This document shows, in pieces, positions 1 to 9,127 of a stretch of DNA of 64,000 bases. The first letter of the stretch is position 1. Each line of letters opens with the position of its first letter. The notes beneath the pieces were generated by a model, which saw nothing but the letters and a program-made list of their open reading frames with translations, ran no database searches and had not been told where the DNA came from. Made by a program: the position numbers and the translations under genes. Source of the stretch: an uncultured Lachnospiraceae bacterium (lineage in GTDB: Bacteria > Bacillota > Clostridia > Lachnospirales > Lachnospiraceae); NCBI GenBank assembly GCA_910579935.1, contig CAJTVQ010000001.1:62001-126000 (forward strand). Reading direction: 5' to 3'.

Positions 1-404
1 CCGTCAATGAGATCGAACGGCGGAACCCGTTCCTGCTCCACGCAAAAGTCGGGAGCTATATTGCCATGCAGAAATACAACATCCATGACAGCGATATCAT
101 CAATGCCATTCTGAACCATACGACCGGGAGACCGGATATGTCACTGTTGGAAAAAATCGTCTATGTGGCTGATTATATCGAACCCGGAAGGAAACAGGCG
201 CCGAATCTGGGAGAAATCCGGCGGCTGGCATTTGCAGATCTGGATGAAGCGCTGTTCCGGATCTTAAAAGATACGCTGCTCTATTTAAACCAGGTAGACG
301 GCGAAACAGATCCGATGACACAGAAGACATACGAATTCTATAAAAATTATATGGAAACCAGAAACCGTACTGCAGGAAAATCAAAAAGGAGTGGAGCAAT
401 ATGA
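1..404 (+). CDS. yqeK: YqeK-type HD-domain hydrolase, 3' end
   Basis: The reading frame is already open at the left edge, so the N-terminal HD metal-binding part is outside the window. The visible part reads LLHAKVGSYIA, then NAILNHTTGRPDMSLLEK, then VYVADYIEPGR. These are the hallmark C-terminal segments of the YqeK family of HD hydrolases, whose members cleave diadenosine tetraphosphate symmetrically to ADP. The stop codon overlaps the start of the next gene (ATGA), so the two are translationally coupled. A yqeK–rsfS pair is a common Firmicute arrangement. The family assignment is confident. The enzymatic activity is inferred from the family. Confidence 0.9.
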   Translation, partial: VNEIERRNPFLLHAKVGSYIAMQKYNIHDSDIINAILNHTTGRPDMSLLEKIVYVADYIEPGRKQAPNLGEIRRLAFADLDEALFRILKDTLLYLNQVDGETDPMTQKTYEFYKNYMETRNRTAGKSKRSGAI

Positions 405-766
405 CGGGAAAAGAACAGGCCAGGGAAGTAACAAAACTTGCCCTGAAGGCATTGGAAGATAAAAAAGCGGAAGATATTACGGTCATTGATATCAGCGGGG
501 TTTCCGTTCTGGCAGATTATTTCATTATTGCCAGCGGTTCGAACCGCAGTCAAATACAGGCGCTTACGGACCATGTGGAAGAACTGCTTGGAAAAAGCGG
601 CTCGCATGTGAAACAGATAGAAGGTTATGATGCGGCAAACTGGGTACTGATGGATTTCGGCGATGTCATTGTCCATATTTTTGACCGCGAGAACAGATTA
701 TTCTATGATCTGGAGCGTATCTGGCGGGATGGAAAGCGGATAGAACTTTCAGAATTGGAAGAGTAG
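401..766 (+). CDS. rsfS: Ribosomal silencing factor RsfS
   Basis: A protein of 121 residues, the normal size for RsfS/Iojap. It contains the family core ITVIDISGVSVLADYFIIAS followed by GSNRSQIQALTDHVEELL, and ends with the WVLMDFGDVIVHIF strand segment. RsfS binds ribosomal protein uL14 on the 50S subunit and blocks subunit joining when nutrients are short. Its ATG overlaps the yqeK stop, so it is very probably co-transcribed and coupled with it. The next gene starts 22 bases later. Confidence 0.95.
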   Translation: MTGKEQAREVTKLALKALEDKKAEDITVIDISGVSVLADYFIIASGSNRSQIQALTDHVEELLGKSGSHVKQIEGYDAANWVLMDFGDVIVHIFDRENRLFYDLERIWRDGKRIELSELEE

Positions 767-787
767 AAGAGATAAGCTGAGGATGAT

Positions 788-2179
788 ATGAAAAAATATA
801 TAGGAGACAGGAAATTTTACCGGATGGTGCTGGCTGTTGCGGTTCCGATCATGATACAGAACGGCATTACGAATTTTGTCAGTTTATTGGACAACATCAT
901 GGTAGGGCAGATCGGGACGGAACAGATGTCCGGCGTTGCTATCGTCAACCAGCTGATGTTCGTATTTAATATCTGTATTTTCGGGGGCGTATCGGGGGCT
1001 GGCATTTTTACCGCACAGTATCATGGCTGCGGGGATCACAAAGGAGTGCGCAGCACGTTCCGGTTAAAACTGCTGATCTGCCTGGCGATAACGGGAGCCG
1101 GCCTGCTCATATTTGCATTTTACGGAGAGCAGCTGATTTCTTTTTATCTGCATGATACAGGCAGGGCAGACACATTGGCAGCTACCCTGGAATATGCACG
1201 CCGCTATCTGCGCATCATGCTGATAGAGCTTGTTCCCTTCGCCCTGATCCAGGCGTATTCGGGTACGCTGCGTGAGACCGGGGAGACCGTGCTGCCCATG
1301 AAAGCCGGTATTGCGGCAGTTTTGGTCAATCTGGCATTAAATTATCTTTTAATTTTTGGAAAATTCGGTGCTCCTGCCCTGGGTGTGGAAGGAGCTGCCA
1401 TTGCGACTACATTTTCCCGTTTTGTGGAGTTGATCATCGTGGCCGGCTGGTCCCATAAACATAAGGAAGCGCATCCGTTCATAGAAGGAGCTTATCAGAA
1501 TTTCCGGATTCCGGGCAGCCTGGTCGTCAAGATCATCGCTACCGGATTCCCCCTGATGCTGAACGAGGCATTGTGGTCTTCCGGACAGGCAGTTCTAATG
1601 CAGTGTTATTCCGTCCGCGGTCTGGATGTGATTGCGGCCCTTAACATTTCCTCTACCATATCCAATGTTTTCAATGTGGTTTTTATTGCTTTGGGTAATG
1701 CGGTGGGGATCATCGTCGGACAGCTTTTGGGAGCCGGCAAACTGGAGGAAGCAGAGGATACCGACCGGAAACTGATCTTTTTTTCTACGGCCGGATGCAT
1801 GGTGATCGGCATTATGATGGCATTATGTTCTTCTCTATTTCCGATGCTTTACAATACAGCGGAAGAAATCCGGCAGCTGGCAGCACAATTCATTATCATA
1901 TGTTCGGTCTGTATGCCGATGTATGCCTTTGTAAATGTTGCTTATTTTACACTGCGCTGCGGCGGGAAAACACTGGTTACCTTTTTCTTTGACAGCGTCT
2001 ATGCATGGCTGGTCAATATTCCTTTGGCATTTGTGCTGTCCCGTTATACAGGACTGCATATCGTCCCGCTATTTCTGGCCTGCCAGTTAATCGACCTTGT
2101 AAAGTGTATCATCGGGTATATCCTCTTGAAAAAGGGAGTCTGGATGAATGTGATTGTAAAAAGCGGCGCCGCTTCTTAA
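788..2179 (+). CDS. MATE family efflux transporter
   Basis: A 463-residue integral membrane protein with about 12 hydrophobic segments and the duplicated MATE layout. Recognisable parts are VAVPIMIQNGITNFVSLLDN near the N-terminus (first MATE domain) and GFPLMLNEALWSSGQAVLM at about residue 255 (start of the second domain). MATE proteins export drugs or metabolites against a Na+ or H+ gradient. The substrate cannot be read from the sequence. It follows rsfS by 21 bases and its stop codon lies inside the loop of a terminator hairpin, so it is probably the last gene of the yqeK–rsfS transcript. Confidence 0.93.
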   Translation: MKKYIGDRKFYRMVLAVAVPIMIQNGITNFVSLLDNIMVGQIGTEQMSGVAIVNQLMFVFNICIFGGVSGAGIFTAQYHGCGDHKGVRSTFRLKLLICLAITGAGLLIFAFYGEQLISFYLHDTGRADTLAATLEYARRYLRIMLIELVPFALIQAYSGTLRETGETVLPMKAGIAAVLVNLALNYLLIFGKFGAPALGVEGAAIATTFSRFVELIIVAGWSHKHKEAHPFIEGAYQNFRIPGSLVVKIIATGFPLMLNEALWSSGQAVLMQCYSVRGLDVIAALNISSTISNVFNVVFIALGNAVGIIVGQLLGAGKLEEAEDTDRKLIFFSTAGCMVIGIMMALCSSLFPMLYNTAEEIRQLAAQFIIICSVCMPMYAFVNVAYFTLRCGGKTLVTFFFDSVYAWLVNIPLAFVLSRYTGLHIVPLFLACQLIDLVKCIIGYILLKKGVWMNVIVKSGAAS

Positions 2180-2193
2180 GCAGCGCCGTTTTT
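2164..2193 (+). terminator. Rho-independent terminator after the MATE gene
   Basis: An 11-bp stem with one mismatch (2164–2174 with 2178–2188, three-base loop) is followed directly by five T. The TAA stop of the MATE gene starts in the loop. Beyond it lies the convergent DUF378 gene. Confidence 0.8.
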
Positions 2194-2204
2194 CATTCAT
2201 TGGT

Positions 2205-2420
2205 TCATGATTCTTCGGCGGAACGTCCCGGATACATATAAAAGGTGATGAGGTATATACCGCAGACGCCCACGATTGCATATATGATTCTGGATATCCA
2301 CGTCAGATTACCGAAGATAAAGGCAACAAGGTCAAAGCTGAAGAAACCGATGAGCCCCCAGTTTACCGCGCCGATGATGGCCAGTGTAAGAGCTGTATAA
2401 TCCAATGCTTTATTATTCAT
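2205..2420 (-). CDS. DUF378 family small membrane protein
   Basis: A 71-residue protein with two hydrophobic helices and the DUF378 signature LTLAIIGAVNWGLIGFFSFD followed by VAFIFG and a second helix ending GVCGIYLI. The function of the family is unknown. The start was set at the ATG at 2420 because GGAGG lies eight bases upstream. A longer frame begins inside that ribosome binding site. It stands alone, convergent with the MATE gene and divergent from livK. Confidence 0.85.
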   Translation of the reverse strand: MNNKALDYTALTLAIIGAVNWGLIGFFSFDLVAFIFGNLTWISRIIYAIVGVCGIYLITFYMYPGRSAEES

Positions 2421-2539
2421 TTCCAAAACCTCCATTCTTAATCTTTCTGATATTTACTCATATATCGATGTTATTTTGCCCATAAAAAAAGAAATTTATC
2501 CGCGAATATTGCTATTTCTTACAAAAATATAAAATGACA

Positions 2540-2568
2540 TTGACAAAGACTTTTTTTCAGAGTAATAT
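2540..2568 (+). promoter_or_regulatory. Sigma-A promoter of livK
   Basis: TTGACA at 2540–2545, a 17-base spacer and TAATAT at 2563–2568, in an AT-rich region 31 bases before the livK start. GGAGGAG at 2587–2593 is the ribosome binding site. Confidence 0.8.
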
Positions 2569-2598
2569 TATCCAAAAATAATTTATGGAGGAGATATT

Positions 2599-3846
2599 AT
2601 GAAAAAGTACAGGAAAATCATCAGTGCCGTTATGGCTTCGGCGATGGTTGCGACCTTGTTTGCAGGCTGTGGAAACTCTGGCGACAGCGGAAGTTCCTCC
2701 GCAGACAATACGGCGGCGGCAGACAACGCAGCGGATAATACGGCAGCCGGCGGCGAAACCGCAGCGGCAGGAAATAATGGCGGAACCACTATTAAAATAG
2801 GAGGTGTCGGCCCTACCACCGGAAGTGCGGCTGTATACGGAATTGCCGTTCAGAATGCGGCACAGCTTGCGGTAGACGAAATCAATGCGGCAGGCGGTAT
2901 CAACGGCGTGCAGATCGAGTTCAAGTTTGAAGACGATGAATGCGATGCAGAGAAATCCGTAAATGCATACAATACATTAAAAGACTGGGGAATGCAGATG
3001 CTTGTGGGTGCCGTTACCAGCGGATGCAGTGTAGCGGTTTCGGAGAAAACGGCAGAGGACAATATGTTCCAGCTGACTCCCTCCGGTTCTTCCGTGGATT
3101 GTGTAAAATATGACAATTCCTTCCGTGTATGTTTCTCTGACCCTAACCAGGGAATGGCTTCCGCAAAATATATCGGTGAAAATGCGATTGCTTCCAGCGT
3201 TGCGGTAATCTATGACAGTTCCGATATTTATTCTTCCGGAATTTATGAGAAATTCGTGGCAGAAGCAGCAAACCAGCCGTTTGAGATCGTTTCCGCCGAA
3301 GCTTTTACTGCTGACAGCAAAACCGATTTCTCCGTTCAGCTTCAGAAAGCAAAGGATGCAGGCGCAGAACTGGTATTCTTACCGATTTACTACACGGAGG
3401 CTTCCCTGATCCTTTCACAGTCCTCTACACTGGGCTATGCGCCTATCTTTTTCGGCTGTGATGGTTTGGACGGTATCCTTAATGTAGAGAATTTTGATAC
3501 TTCCCTGGCAGAAGGCGTTATGCTTTTAACTCCTTTTGCAGCAGATGCACAGGATGAACTGACACAGAACTTTGTATCAGCATATAAAGAAAAATTCGGC
3601 GATACGCCGAACCAGTTCGCTGCAGATGCTTATGATGCAGTTTATGCGATCAAGGCAGCCGGCGAAAAAGCAGGAATTACACCGGATATGGATATGTCTT
3701 CCATGTGTGAGGCCATGAAAGCGGCTATGCCTCAGATTTCTTTGGACGGCCTTACCGGCGTAGGCATGACATGGGATGCTTCCGGCGAACCGAACAAAGA
3801 TCCCAAAGCAGTAAAGATTACAGACGGCGCTTATACAGCCATGTGA
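2599..3846 (+). CDS. livK: Branched-chain amino acid ABC transporter, substrate-binding lipoprotein
   Basis: A 415-residue periplasmic-binding-fold type I protein. The signal peptide ends in the lipobox FAGC with the lipidated cysteine at residue 24. It is followed by a Ser/Ala/Asn/Gly-rich linker of about 40 residues, usual for Gram-positive lipoproteins. The mature domain starts TIKIGGVGPTTGSAAVYG and has AAQLAVDEINAAGGINGVQI, both typical of LivK/LivJ. It captures leucine, isoleucine or valine outside the membrane and delivers them to LivHM. It has its own strong promoter. A hairpin and a second promoter separate it from livHMGF, which would let the binding protein be made in excess. Confidence 0.92.
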   Translation: MKKYRKIISAVMASAMVATLFAGCGNSGDSGSSSADNTAAADNAADNTAAGGETAAAGNNGGTTIKIGGVGPTTGSAAVYGIAVQNAAQLAVDEINAAGGINGVQIEFKFEDDECDAEKSVNAYNTLKDWGMQMLVGAVTSGCSVAVSEKTAEDNMFQLTPSGSSVDCVKYDNSFRVCFSDPNQGMASAKYIGENAIASSVAVIYDSSDIYSSGIYEKFVAEAANQPFEIVSAEAFTADSKTDFSVQLQKAKDAGAELVFLPIYYTEASLILSQSSTLGYAPIFFGCDGLDGILNVENFDTSLAEGVMLLTPFAADAQDELTQNFVSAYKEKFGDTPNQFAADAYDAVYAIKAAGEKAGITPDMDMSSMCEAMKAAMPQISLDGLTGVGMTWDASGEPNKDPKAVKITDGAYTAM

Positions 3847-3877
3847 TCCTTTCAGGTTCATAAATCTAAATGCAGCT

Positions 3878-3917
3878 AACGGCGGGTGCAGGAAAGTTGT
3901 TTTCTGCACCCGCTGTT
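3878..3917 (+). terminator. Hairpin between livK and livH (possible attenuator or weak terminator)
   Basis: GCGGGTGCAG at 3882–3891 pairs perfectly with CTGCACCCGC at 3904–3913. The inner bases GAAA/TTTT extend the stem to about 14 bp around a GTTG loop. No strong T-tract follows, so it may only reduce read-through or protect the livK mRNA 3' end. Confidence 0.55.
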
Positions 3918-3997
3918 CATATAATAAGACCGTTCACGGCGGCAGGGCAACAGACAGAAACAGAAAATCGATTTCCATGCCGCACCGTTATATTTTC

Positions 3998-4026
3998 TTG
4001 ATTCCACAAGCAATTAATGGTATAAT
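3998..4026 (+). promoter_or_regulatory. Second promoter, upstream of livHMGF
   Basis: TTGATT at 3998–4003, a 17-base spacer ending in TGG (extended −10) and a perfect TATAAT at 4021–4026, 39 bases before the livH start. Confidence 0.75.
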
Positions 4027-4065
4027 TTAATCTCGTAATGTATCAATAACGAAGAGGTGTTTCTT

Positions 4066-4950
4066 ATGAGCTTTATTTCTTATTTAATCAACGGCATCAG
4101 TTTAGGAAGTGTATATGCGATTATAGCGTTAGGATATACGATGGTATATGGGATTGCCAAGATGCTTAACTTTGCCCATGGAGATGTGATCATGGTAGGC
4201 GGTTTTGTCGTTTTCACGATTGTCAGTACCTATGGCCTTCCTCCGATTTTAGGGATTGCGATCGCCATTGTCATATGTACGGCCCTCGGCATGATCATAG
4301 AGCGGGTCGCATATAAACCCCTGCGCAACGCGGCCTCGCCCCTGGCAGTGTTGATCACGGCAATCGGTGTAAGCTATCTTCTCCAAAATGCGGCGCTGCT
4401 TATATTCGGTGCGAACACAAAATCCTTTACTTCTGTGGTTTCGGTACCGCCTTTGAAACTGGCGGAAGGGCAGCTGATCATATCCGGAGAAACAATTGTG
4501 ACCATTATTTCGGGGATCATCATTATGATTTTCCTAACCCTGTTCGTTCATAAAACGAAAGCCGGACAGGCTATGCTTGCGGTTTCGGAAGATAAAGGCG
4601 CGGCGCAGCTTATGGGTATCAATGTGAACGGTACCATAGCCCTCACCTTTGCGATCGGCTCGGCGCTGGCTGCCGTGGCGGGCGTCCTGCTCTGTTCCGC
4701 ATATCCGTCCCTGACCCCTTATACAGGCGCCATGCCCGGAATAAAAGCGTTTGTCGCTGCGGTGTTCGGGGGAATCGGTTCGATACCCGGAGCTATGATA
4801 GGAGGGATTCTTTTAGGAATCATTGAGATTTTGGGAAAGGCATATATTTCCTCGCAGATGGCGGATGCCATTGTTTTCGCGGTTCTGATCATCGTTCTTC
4901 TTGTCAAGCCTACCGGTATTTTAGGGAAAAACATTCAGGAGAAGGTGTAA
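4066..4950 (+). CDS. livH: Branched-chain amino acid ABC transporter permease LivH
   Basis: A 294-residue permease with eight or more hydrophobic helices. Early family motifs are SLGSVYAIIALGYTMVYGI and NFAHGDVIMVGGF. The segment MPGIKAFVAAVFGGIGSIPG near the C-terminus is the loop that contacts the ATPase. It forms the membrane channel with LivM. The ATG at 4066 is chosen because GAGGTG lies six bases before it. A GTG at 4057 falls inside that site and would leave no ribosome binding site. It is ten bases from livM. Confidence 0.93.
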   Translation: MSFISYLINGISLGSVYAIIALGYTMVYGIAKMLNFAHGDVIMVGGFVVFTIVSTYGLPPILGIAIAIVICTALGMIIERVAYKPLRNAASPLAVLITAIGVSYLLQNAALLIFGANTKSFTSVVSVPPLKLAEGQLIISGETIVTIISGIIIMIFLTLFVHKTKAGQAMLAVSEDKGAAQLMGINVNGTIALTFAIGSALAAVAGVLLCSAYPSLTPYTGAMPGIKAFVAAVFGGIGSIPGAMIGGILLGIIEILGKAYISSQMADAIVFAVLIIVLLVKPTGILGKNIQEKV

Positions 4951-4959
4951 GGTGCTGCT

Positions 4960-6042
4960 ATGAATAAAAAGAATTCTAAATTTCAATTAAATAAGACTAC
5001 AAAAAGTAATTTTATCACATATCTGCTTGTGATCGCGATATATTTAATCGTACAGATATTACTGGCAGGCGGTCATATGTCCAGTTTGATGGAAGGGCTT
5101 TTGGTGCCCCTTTGCATTTATGTCATGCTTGCCGTTTCTTTGAATCTGACGGTAGGTATTTTGGGGGAATTGAGTCTGGGTCATGCAGGTTTTATGTGTG
5201 TAGGCGCATTTTCAGGCGCGTTCTTTTCAAAGTGTATGCAGGGCGCCATGCCGGACGGAATCCGGTTCCTTCTTGCCCTGATGATCGGGGCCGTTGTCGC
5301 AGGCATTTTCGGTATCCTGATCGGTATTCCGGTTCTTCGCCTGAAAGGAGATTATCTTGCCATCGTAACACTGGCGTTCGGGGAAATTATTAAGAATCTT
5401 GTAAATGTACTTTATATCGGAAGAGATAAGAACGGGTTTCATTTTTCCATGAAAGACTCCATTTCCCTGCATCTGGAAGAAGACGGGGAAGTCATCATCA
5501 ACGGAGCGCAGGGAATTACGGGGACTCCGCATGATGCCAGTTTCACCGTGGGGATCATATTAATTCTCATTTCTTTGGCGATCATCCTGAATCTCATCCA
5601 TTCCAGAGACGGACGTGCGATCATGTCCATACGGGATAACCGTATTGCGGCAGAATCGGTGGGAATCCATATTACGAAGTACAAACTGATGGCTTTTTCC
5701 ATTTCGGCCGCCATTGCAGGAGTAGCAGGCGTGCTGTATGCGCATAACCTGTCTACGCTGACCGCCCTTCCGAAGAACTTCGGATATAATATGTCCATTA
5801 TGATTCTTGTATATGTGGTGCTGGGAGGTATCGGCAATATCCGTGGTTCCATTATTTCCGCGGTTGTCCTTACGTTGCTGCCGGAACTGCTTCGGGGGCT
5901 GAGTGATTACCGTATGCTGATTTATGCGATCGTGCTGATCGCCATGATGCTTTTAAATTGGAGCCCGAAAGCAATTGAGTGGAAAGAACGCGTCAGGGAA
6001 AAATATTTTTCCGGATTGAAATTCAAAAAGGGGGTTAAATAA
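4960..6042 (+). CDS. livM: Branched-chain amino acid ABC transporter permease LivM
   Basis: A 360-residue permease, partner of LivH. After a polar N-terminal stretch of about 20 residues it shows the LivM pattern SLNLTVGILGELSLGHAGFM, then RLKGDYLAIVTLAFGEIIK and the ATPase-contact loop MILVYVVLGGIGNIRGS. A segment at about residues 165–190 is a polar loop between helices. It is followed by livG after one base, so the operon is tightly packed. Confidence 0.93.
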   Translation: MNKKNSKFQLNKTTKSNFITYLLVIAIYLIVQILLAGGHMSSLMEGLLVPLCIYVMLAVSLNLTVGILGELSLGHAGFMCVGAFSGAFFSKCMQGAMPDGIRFLLALMIGAVVAGIFGILIGIPVLRLKGDYLAIVTLAFGEIIKNLVNVLYIGRDKNGFHFSMKDSISLHLEEDGEVIINGAQGITGTPHDASFTVGIILILISLAIILNLIHSRDGRAIMSIRDNRIAAESVGIHITKYKLMAFSISAAIAGVAGVLYAHNLSTLTALPKNFGYNMSIMILVYVVLGGIGNIRGSIISAVVLTLLPELLRGLSDYRMLIYAIVLIAMMLLNWSPKAIEWKERVREKYFSGLKFKKGVK

Positions 6043-6043
6043 A

Positions 6044-6802
6044 ATGGCATTGCTGGACGTAAAAAATTTAACCATTTCCTTCGGCGGCCTCAGAGCTGTG
6101 GATGATTTTCATCTTTCCATTAAAAAAGGACAGCTTTACGGACTGATAGGACCTAACGGAGCAGGAAAAACAACGGTCTTTAATCTCTTGACCGGCGTAT
6201 ATAAACCGGACGAAGGTATTGTAAAACTGGAAGATAAAGATATTACCGGTTTAAAGACGATAGAGATCAACAAAGCCGGAATTGCCCGTACTTTTCAAAA
6301 TATCCGTTTGTTCAAGGATCTGACGGTACTTGATAATGTGAAGGTGGGACTTCACAATCATCATACTTACAGCACTTTAGAAGGAATTTTCCGTCTGCCG
6401 AAGTATTACAGGGTAGAAAGGGAAATGAATGAAAGGGCTTTGGAGCTTTTAAAAGTATTTGATCTGGATGGAGAAGCGGATTATCTGGCTGCAAATCTGC
6501 CCTATGGAAAACAGCGTAAGCTGGAGATTGCCCGTGCACTTGCCACCGAACCGAAACTTTTGCTTTTGGATGAGCCGGCTGCAGGGATGAATCCGAATGA
6601 AACCGGCGAATTGATGGATACCATACGTTTTGTGAGAGAAGAATTCGATATGACGATTTTGCTGATTGAACATGATATGAAACTGGTTTCCGGTATCTGC
6701 GAAGAACTTACGGTCTTGAATTTCGGACGTATCCTGACACAGGGCAAGACAAGTGATGTGCTCAATGATCCTCAGGTAATTACAGCATATTTAGGTGAAT
6801 AG
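6044..6802 (+). CDS. livG: Branched-chain amino acid ABC transporter ATP-binding protein LivG
   Basis: A 252-residue ABC ATPase. It has Walker A GPNGAGKTTVFN at about residue 37, the LivG-type FQNIRLFKDLTVLDNV, a signature region LPYGKQRKLEIARALA and Walker B KLLLLDEPAAGMNP, followed by the switch histidine in LLIEHDMKLV. The signature has PYGKQ instead of the usual LSGGQ, a known LivG variant. It energises LivHM together with LivF. Confidence 0.93.
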   Translation: MALLDVKNLTISFGGLRAVDDFHLSIKKGQLYGLIGPNGAGKTTVFNLLTGVYKPDEGIVKLEDKDITGLKTIEINKAGIARTFQNIRLFKDLTVLDNVKVGLHNHHTYSTLEGIFRLPKYYRVEREMNERALELLKVFDLDGEADYLAANLPYGKQRKLEIARALATEPKLLLLDEPAAGMNPNETGELMDTIRFVREEFDMTILLIEHDMKLVSGICEELTVLNFGRILTQGKTSDVLNDPQVITAYLGE

Positions 6803-6815
6803 GAGGAAATGGGAA

Positions 6816-7529
6816 ATGGCTATGCTCGAAATCAGGGATTTGGAAGTATATTATGGTGTAATTCAGGCAATTAAAGGTATTTCCTTCGATGTCAATGAAG
6901 GTGAGGTAATTGCTTTGATAGGCGCCAATGGTGCCGGGAAAACCACGACACTTCATACGATCACAGGGCTGTTGTCCGCCAAGTCTGGAAGCATTACCTT
7001 TGAGGGACAGGATATCACCAAAATTCCCGGATACAAAATCGTATCCAAAGGAATGGCGCATGTTCCGGAGGGAAGACGCGTATTTGCCCAGCTCTCCGTA
7101 CTTCAGAATCTGCGTATGGGCGCTTATACGCGAAAGGATAAAAATGAGATTGAAGAAACATTAAAACAGGTATATAAAAGATTTCCCCGTTTGGAAGAAC
7201 GGCAGAATCAGATGGCCGGAACTCTGAGCGGCGGGGAACAGCAGATGCTTGCCATGGGCAGGGCATTGATGTCTCATCCGAAGATTATTTTGATGGATGA
7301 ACCTTCCATGGGTCTGTCGCCGATTTTTGTAAATGAAATTTTTGATATTATAAAAGAAGTAAGTTCCGGAGGAACCACGGTACTGTTGGTCGAGCAGAAT
7401 GCCAAAAAGGCGCTTTCCATCGCCGACAGGGCTTATGTGCTGGAAACAGGCAGGATCGTGCTGGAGGGCAGGGCAGAAGACCTTTTGAATGACGATTCCA
7501 TTAAAAAAGCTTATCTTGGTGAAGTCTGA
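6816..7529 (+). CDS. livF: Branched-chain amino acid ABC transporter ATP-binding protein LivF
   Basis: A 237-residue ABC ATPase. It has Walker A GANGAGKTTTLHTITG, the signature LSGGEQQMLAMGRALM, Walker B IILMDEPSMGLSP and a glutamine in place of the switch histidine (LLVEQNAKKAL), as is usual in LivF. The ATG at 6816 is preferred because AGGAGG at 6801–6806 sits nine bases upstream. A GTG at 6795 would precede that site. It is the last gene of the transporter operon. Confidence 0.93.
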   Translation: MAMLEIRDLEVYYGVIQAIKGISFDVNEGEVIALIGANGAGKTTTLHTITGLLSAKSGSITFEGQDITKIPGYKIVSKGMAHVPEGRRVFAQLSVLQNLRMGAYTRKDKNEIEETLKQVYKRFPRLEERQNQMAGTLSGGEQQMLAMGRALMSHPKIILMDEPSMGLSPIFVNEIFDIIKEVSSGGTTVLLVEQNAKKALSIADRAYVLETGRIVLEGRAEDLLNDDSIKKAYLGEV

Positions 7530-7634
7530 AGTGTACTGTAACAGGATTCAGGGCTCTGAGAAGGATTGCTGCATAAATGGCAGTGGGCGTTCCGTACAAA
7601 AAGGAGCAATATCGATGATGGAGGTTATAAGTGT

Positions 7635-8261
7635 ATGAATAAGGTAGTCATAACGATCGCAAGACAATATGGCAGCGGAGGGCGTACCATAGGCCAAATG
7701 CTGGCAAATGATATTCAGGTACATTATTATGATAAGGAACTTCTGAAACTGGCTTCAGAAGAAAGCGGTATCAATGAGCGTCTCTTTGTCAATGCGGATG
7801 AAAAGGTGAAGTTTACCCGTTTGCTGAAGATCGTTAAGAATGTTTACACCGGACAGCTGATTCCGCCCGACAGCGAAGATTTTGTATCCGACGATAACCT
7901 GTTCAATTATCAGGCAAAAGTCATCAAACAGTTAGCGGAAGAGGAGTCCTGCGTGATCGTGGGACGCTGTGCCGATTATGTACTGAAGGATTATGACAAT
8001 GTGCTCAGCGTATTCATACATGCCCCGAAGGATTACTGCATGGAACAGGCCGCGAAAAAAGTAAGTATGTCTTCCCGTGAACTGGAACGCTATATTGTCA
8101 GAACGGACAGGCGGAGAGCCGAGTATTATAAATATCATACCGGGCGGGAATGGACCGACGCCAGAAATTATGATCTGTGTTTGGACAGCTCCAAACTGGG
8201 CTTCGAAAGATGTGTAGAAGAAATTAAAGCTTATATGAAAGTCCGTTTTACTACTGAATGA
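7635..8261 (+). CDS. Cytidylate kinase-like family protein (copy 1)
   Basis: A 208-residue P-loop protein of the cytidylate-kinase-like (AAA_26) family. The N-terminus ITIARQYGSGGRTIGQMLA contains a nucleotide-binding loop, followed by YDKELLKLAS and the family motif CVIVGRCADYVL at about residue 100. The C-terminus has the HTGREWTDARNYDLCLDSS segment. True CMP kinase activity is unproven for this family. GGAGG ten bases before the ATG at 7635 sets the start. A second copy lies at 13985–14608 on the other strand. Confidence 0.85.
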   Translation: MNKVVITIARQYGSGGRTIGQMLANDIQVHYYDKELLKLASEESGINERLFVNADEKVKFTRLLKIVKNVYTGQLIPPDSEDFVSDDNLFNYQAKVIKQLAEEESCVIVGRCADYVLKDYDNVLSVFIHAPKDYCMEQAAKKVSMSSRELERYIVRTDRRRAEYYKYHTGREWTDARNYDLCLDSSKLGFERCVEEIKAYMKVRFTTE

Positions 8262-8339
8262 ATCGGAATCGGGCAGTCACCATGTGTGCAGGGATGTTCC
8301 GCATCTTTTGAGTCTGCCTGGCCTGGTTCGCTGTCAGAG

Positions 8340-8395
8340 AAAATGAAACATGCTGCCGCATATGATAATTCATAAGTGACAGCATGTTTCATTTT
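8340..8395. terminator. Bidirectional terminator between the kinase-like gene and lexA
   Basis: A perfect 16-bp stem (8340–8355 with 8380–8395) with A-rich left and T-rich right ends, so it can end transcripts from both converging genes. The 24-base loop could fold further. Confidence 0.8.
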
Positions 8396-8399
8396 CATG

Positions 8400-9017
8400 T
8401 TATTGACATAAGCGGAAAATGCCGAATACTTTACCAAGAATCTGACAGTCATCTACAATTATAGGCTCCATAGTGTCATTTTCCGGCTGTAAACGAATAT
8501 GCCCGTCTTCTTTATAAAAAGTCTTTACCGTTGCAGAATCATCAACCAATGCAACAACAATATCTCCATTGGAAGCCGTATTACAGCAATTGACAAAAAT
8601 CTGATCACCGCTGTAAATTCCGGCATTAATCATAGAATCTCCCTTTACTTTCAAAGCAAATGATTCTCCTGACGGTACGAATTCTGCAGGAATCGGAAAA
8701 TAACTTTCTATGTTTTCCTCAGCAAGAATGGGCTGACCGGCAGCCACGCGTCCGACTACGGGAAGGCTGACCATCTCGGTCCGTACGGTCTGAAAGCTTT
8801 CATCGCAGATTTCAATTGCGCGGGGTTTGGTAGGGTCCCGGCGAATATAACCGTTTTTTTCCAAAGTCTCCAAATGGGAATGAACGGAAGAAGTAGACTT
8901 TAAATGTACTGCTTCACATATTTCACGAACCGCAGGCGGATAGCCTTTAGCAAGTATGCATTCTTTAATATATTCCAGTATTTCTTTTTGTTTATTCGTA
9001 ATTTTTCCATATCCCAT
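8400..9017 (-). CDS. lexA: LexA repressor (SOS response)
   Basis: A 205-residue LexA. It has an N-terminal winged-helix DNA-binding domain (about residues 1–70), a self-cleavage site Ala93–Gly94 in VGRVAAGQP, the catalytic serine 128 in KGDSMINAG and lysine 165 in SATVKTFYK. RecA–ssDNA stimulates self-cleavage and derepresses SOS genes. The ATG at 9017 follows GGAGG by about eight bases. A much longer frame runs upstream through the promoter and is not credible. It is transcribed divergently from a YneA-like gene, with several LexA boxes between them, so it is very probably autoregulated. Confidence 0.95.
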   Translation of the reverse strand: MGYGKITNKQKEILEYIKECILAKGYPPAVREICEAVHLKSTSSVHSHLETLEKNGYIRRDPTKPRAIEICDESFQTVRTEMVSLPVVGRVAAGQPILAEENIESYFPIPAEFVPSGESFALKVKGDSMINAGIYSGDQIFVNCCNTASNGDIVVALVDDSATVKTFYKEDGHIRLQPENDTMEPIIVDDCQILGKVFGIFRLCQ

Positions 9018-9056
9018 ATGATATTCCTCCCTGATTTTAAAATTTGCCGTATAAAC

Positions 9057-9085
9057 AGTATAACACATAAAAAGATAAATAACAA
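9057..9085 (-). promoter_or_regulatory. lexA promoter
   Basis: On the minus strand TTGTTA (9080–9085), a 17-base spacer and TATACT (9057–9062). A LexA half-site, GAAC in an AT-rich context (9105–9108), lies just upstream of the −35. Confidence 0.7.
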
Positions 9086-9127
9086 ACATATATTCCAAAA
9101 ATTTGTTCGATTTTTTGACGATTATAC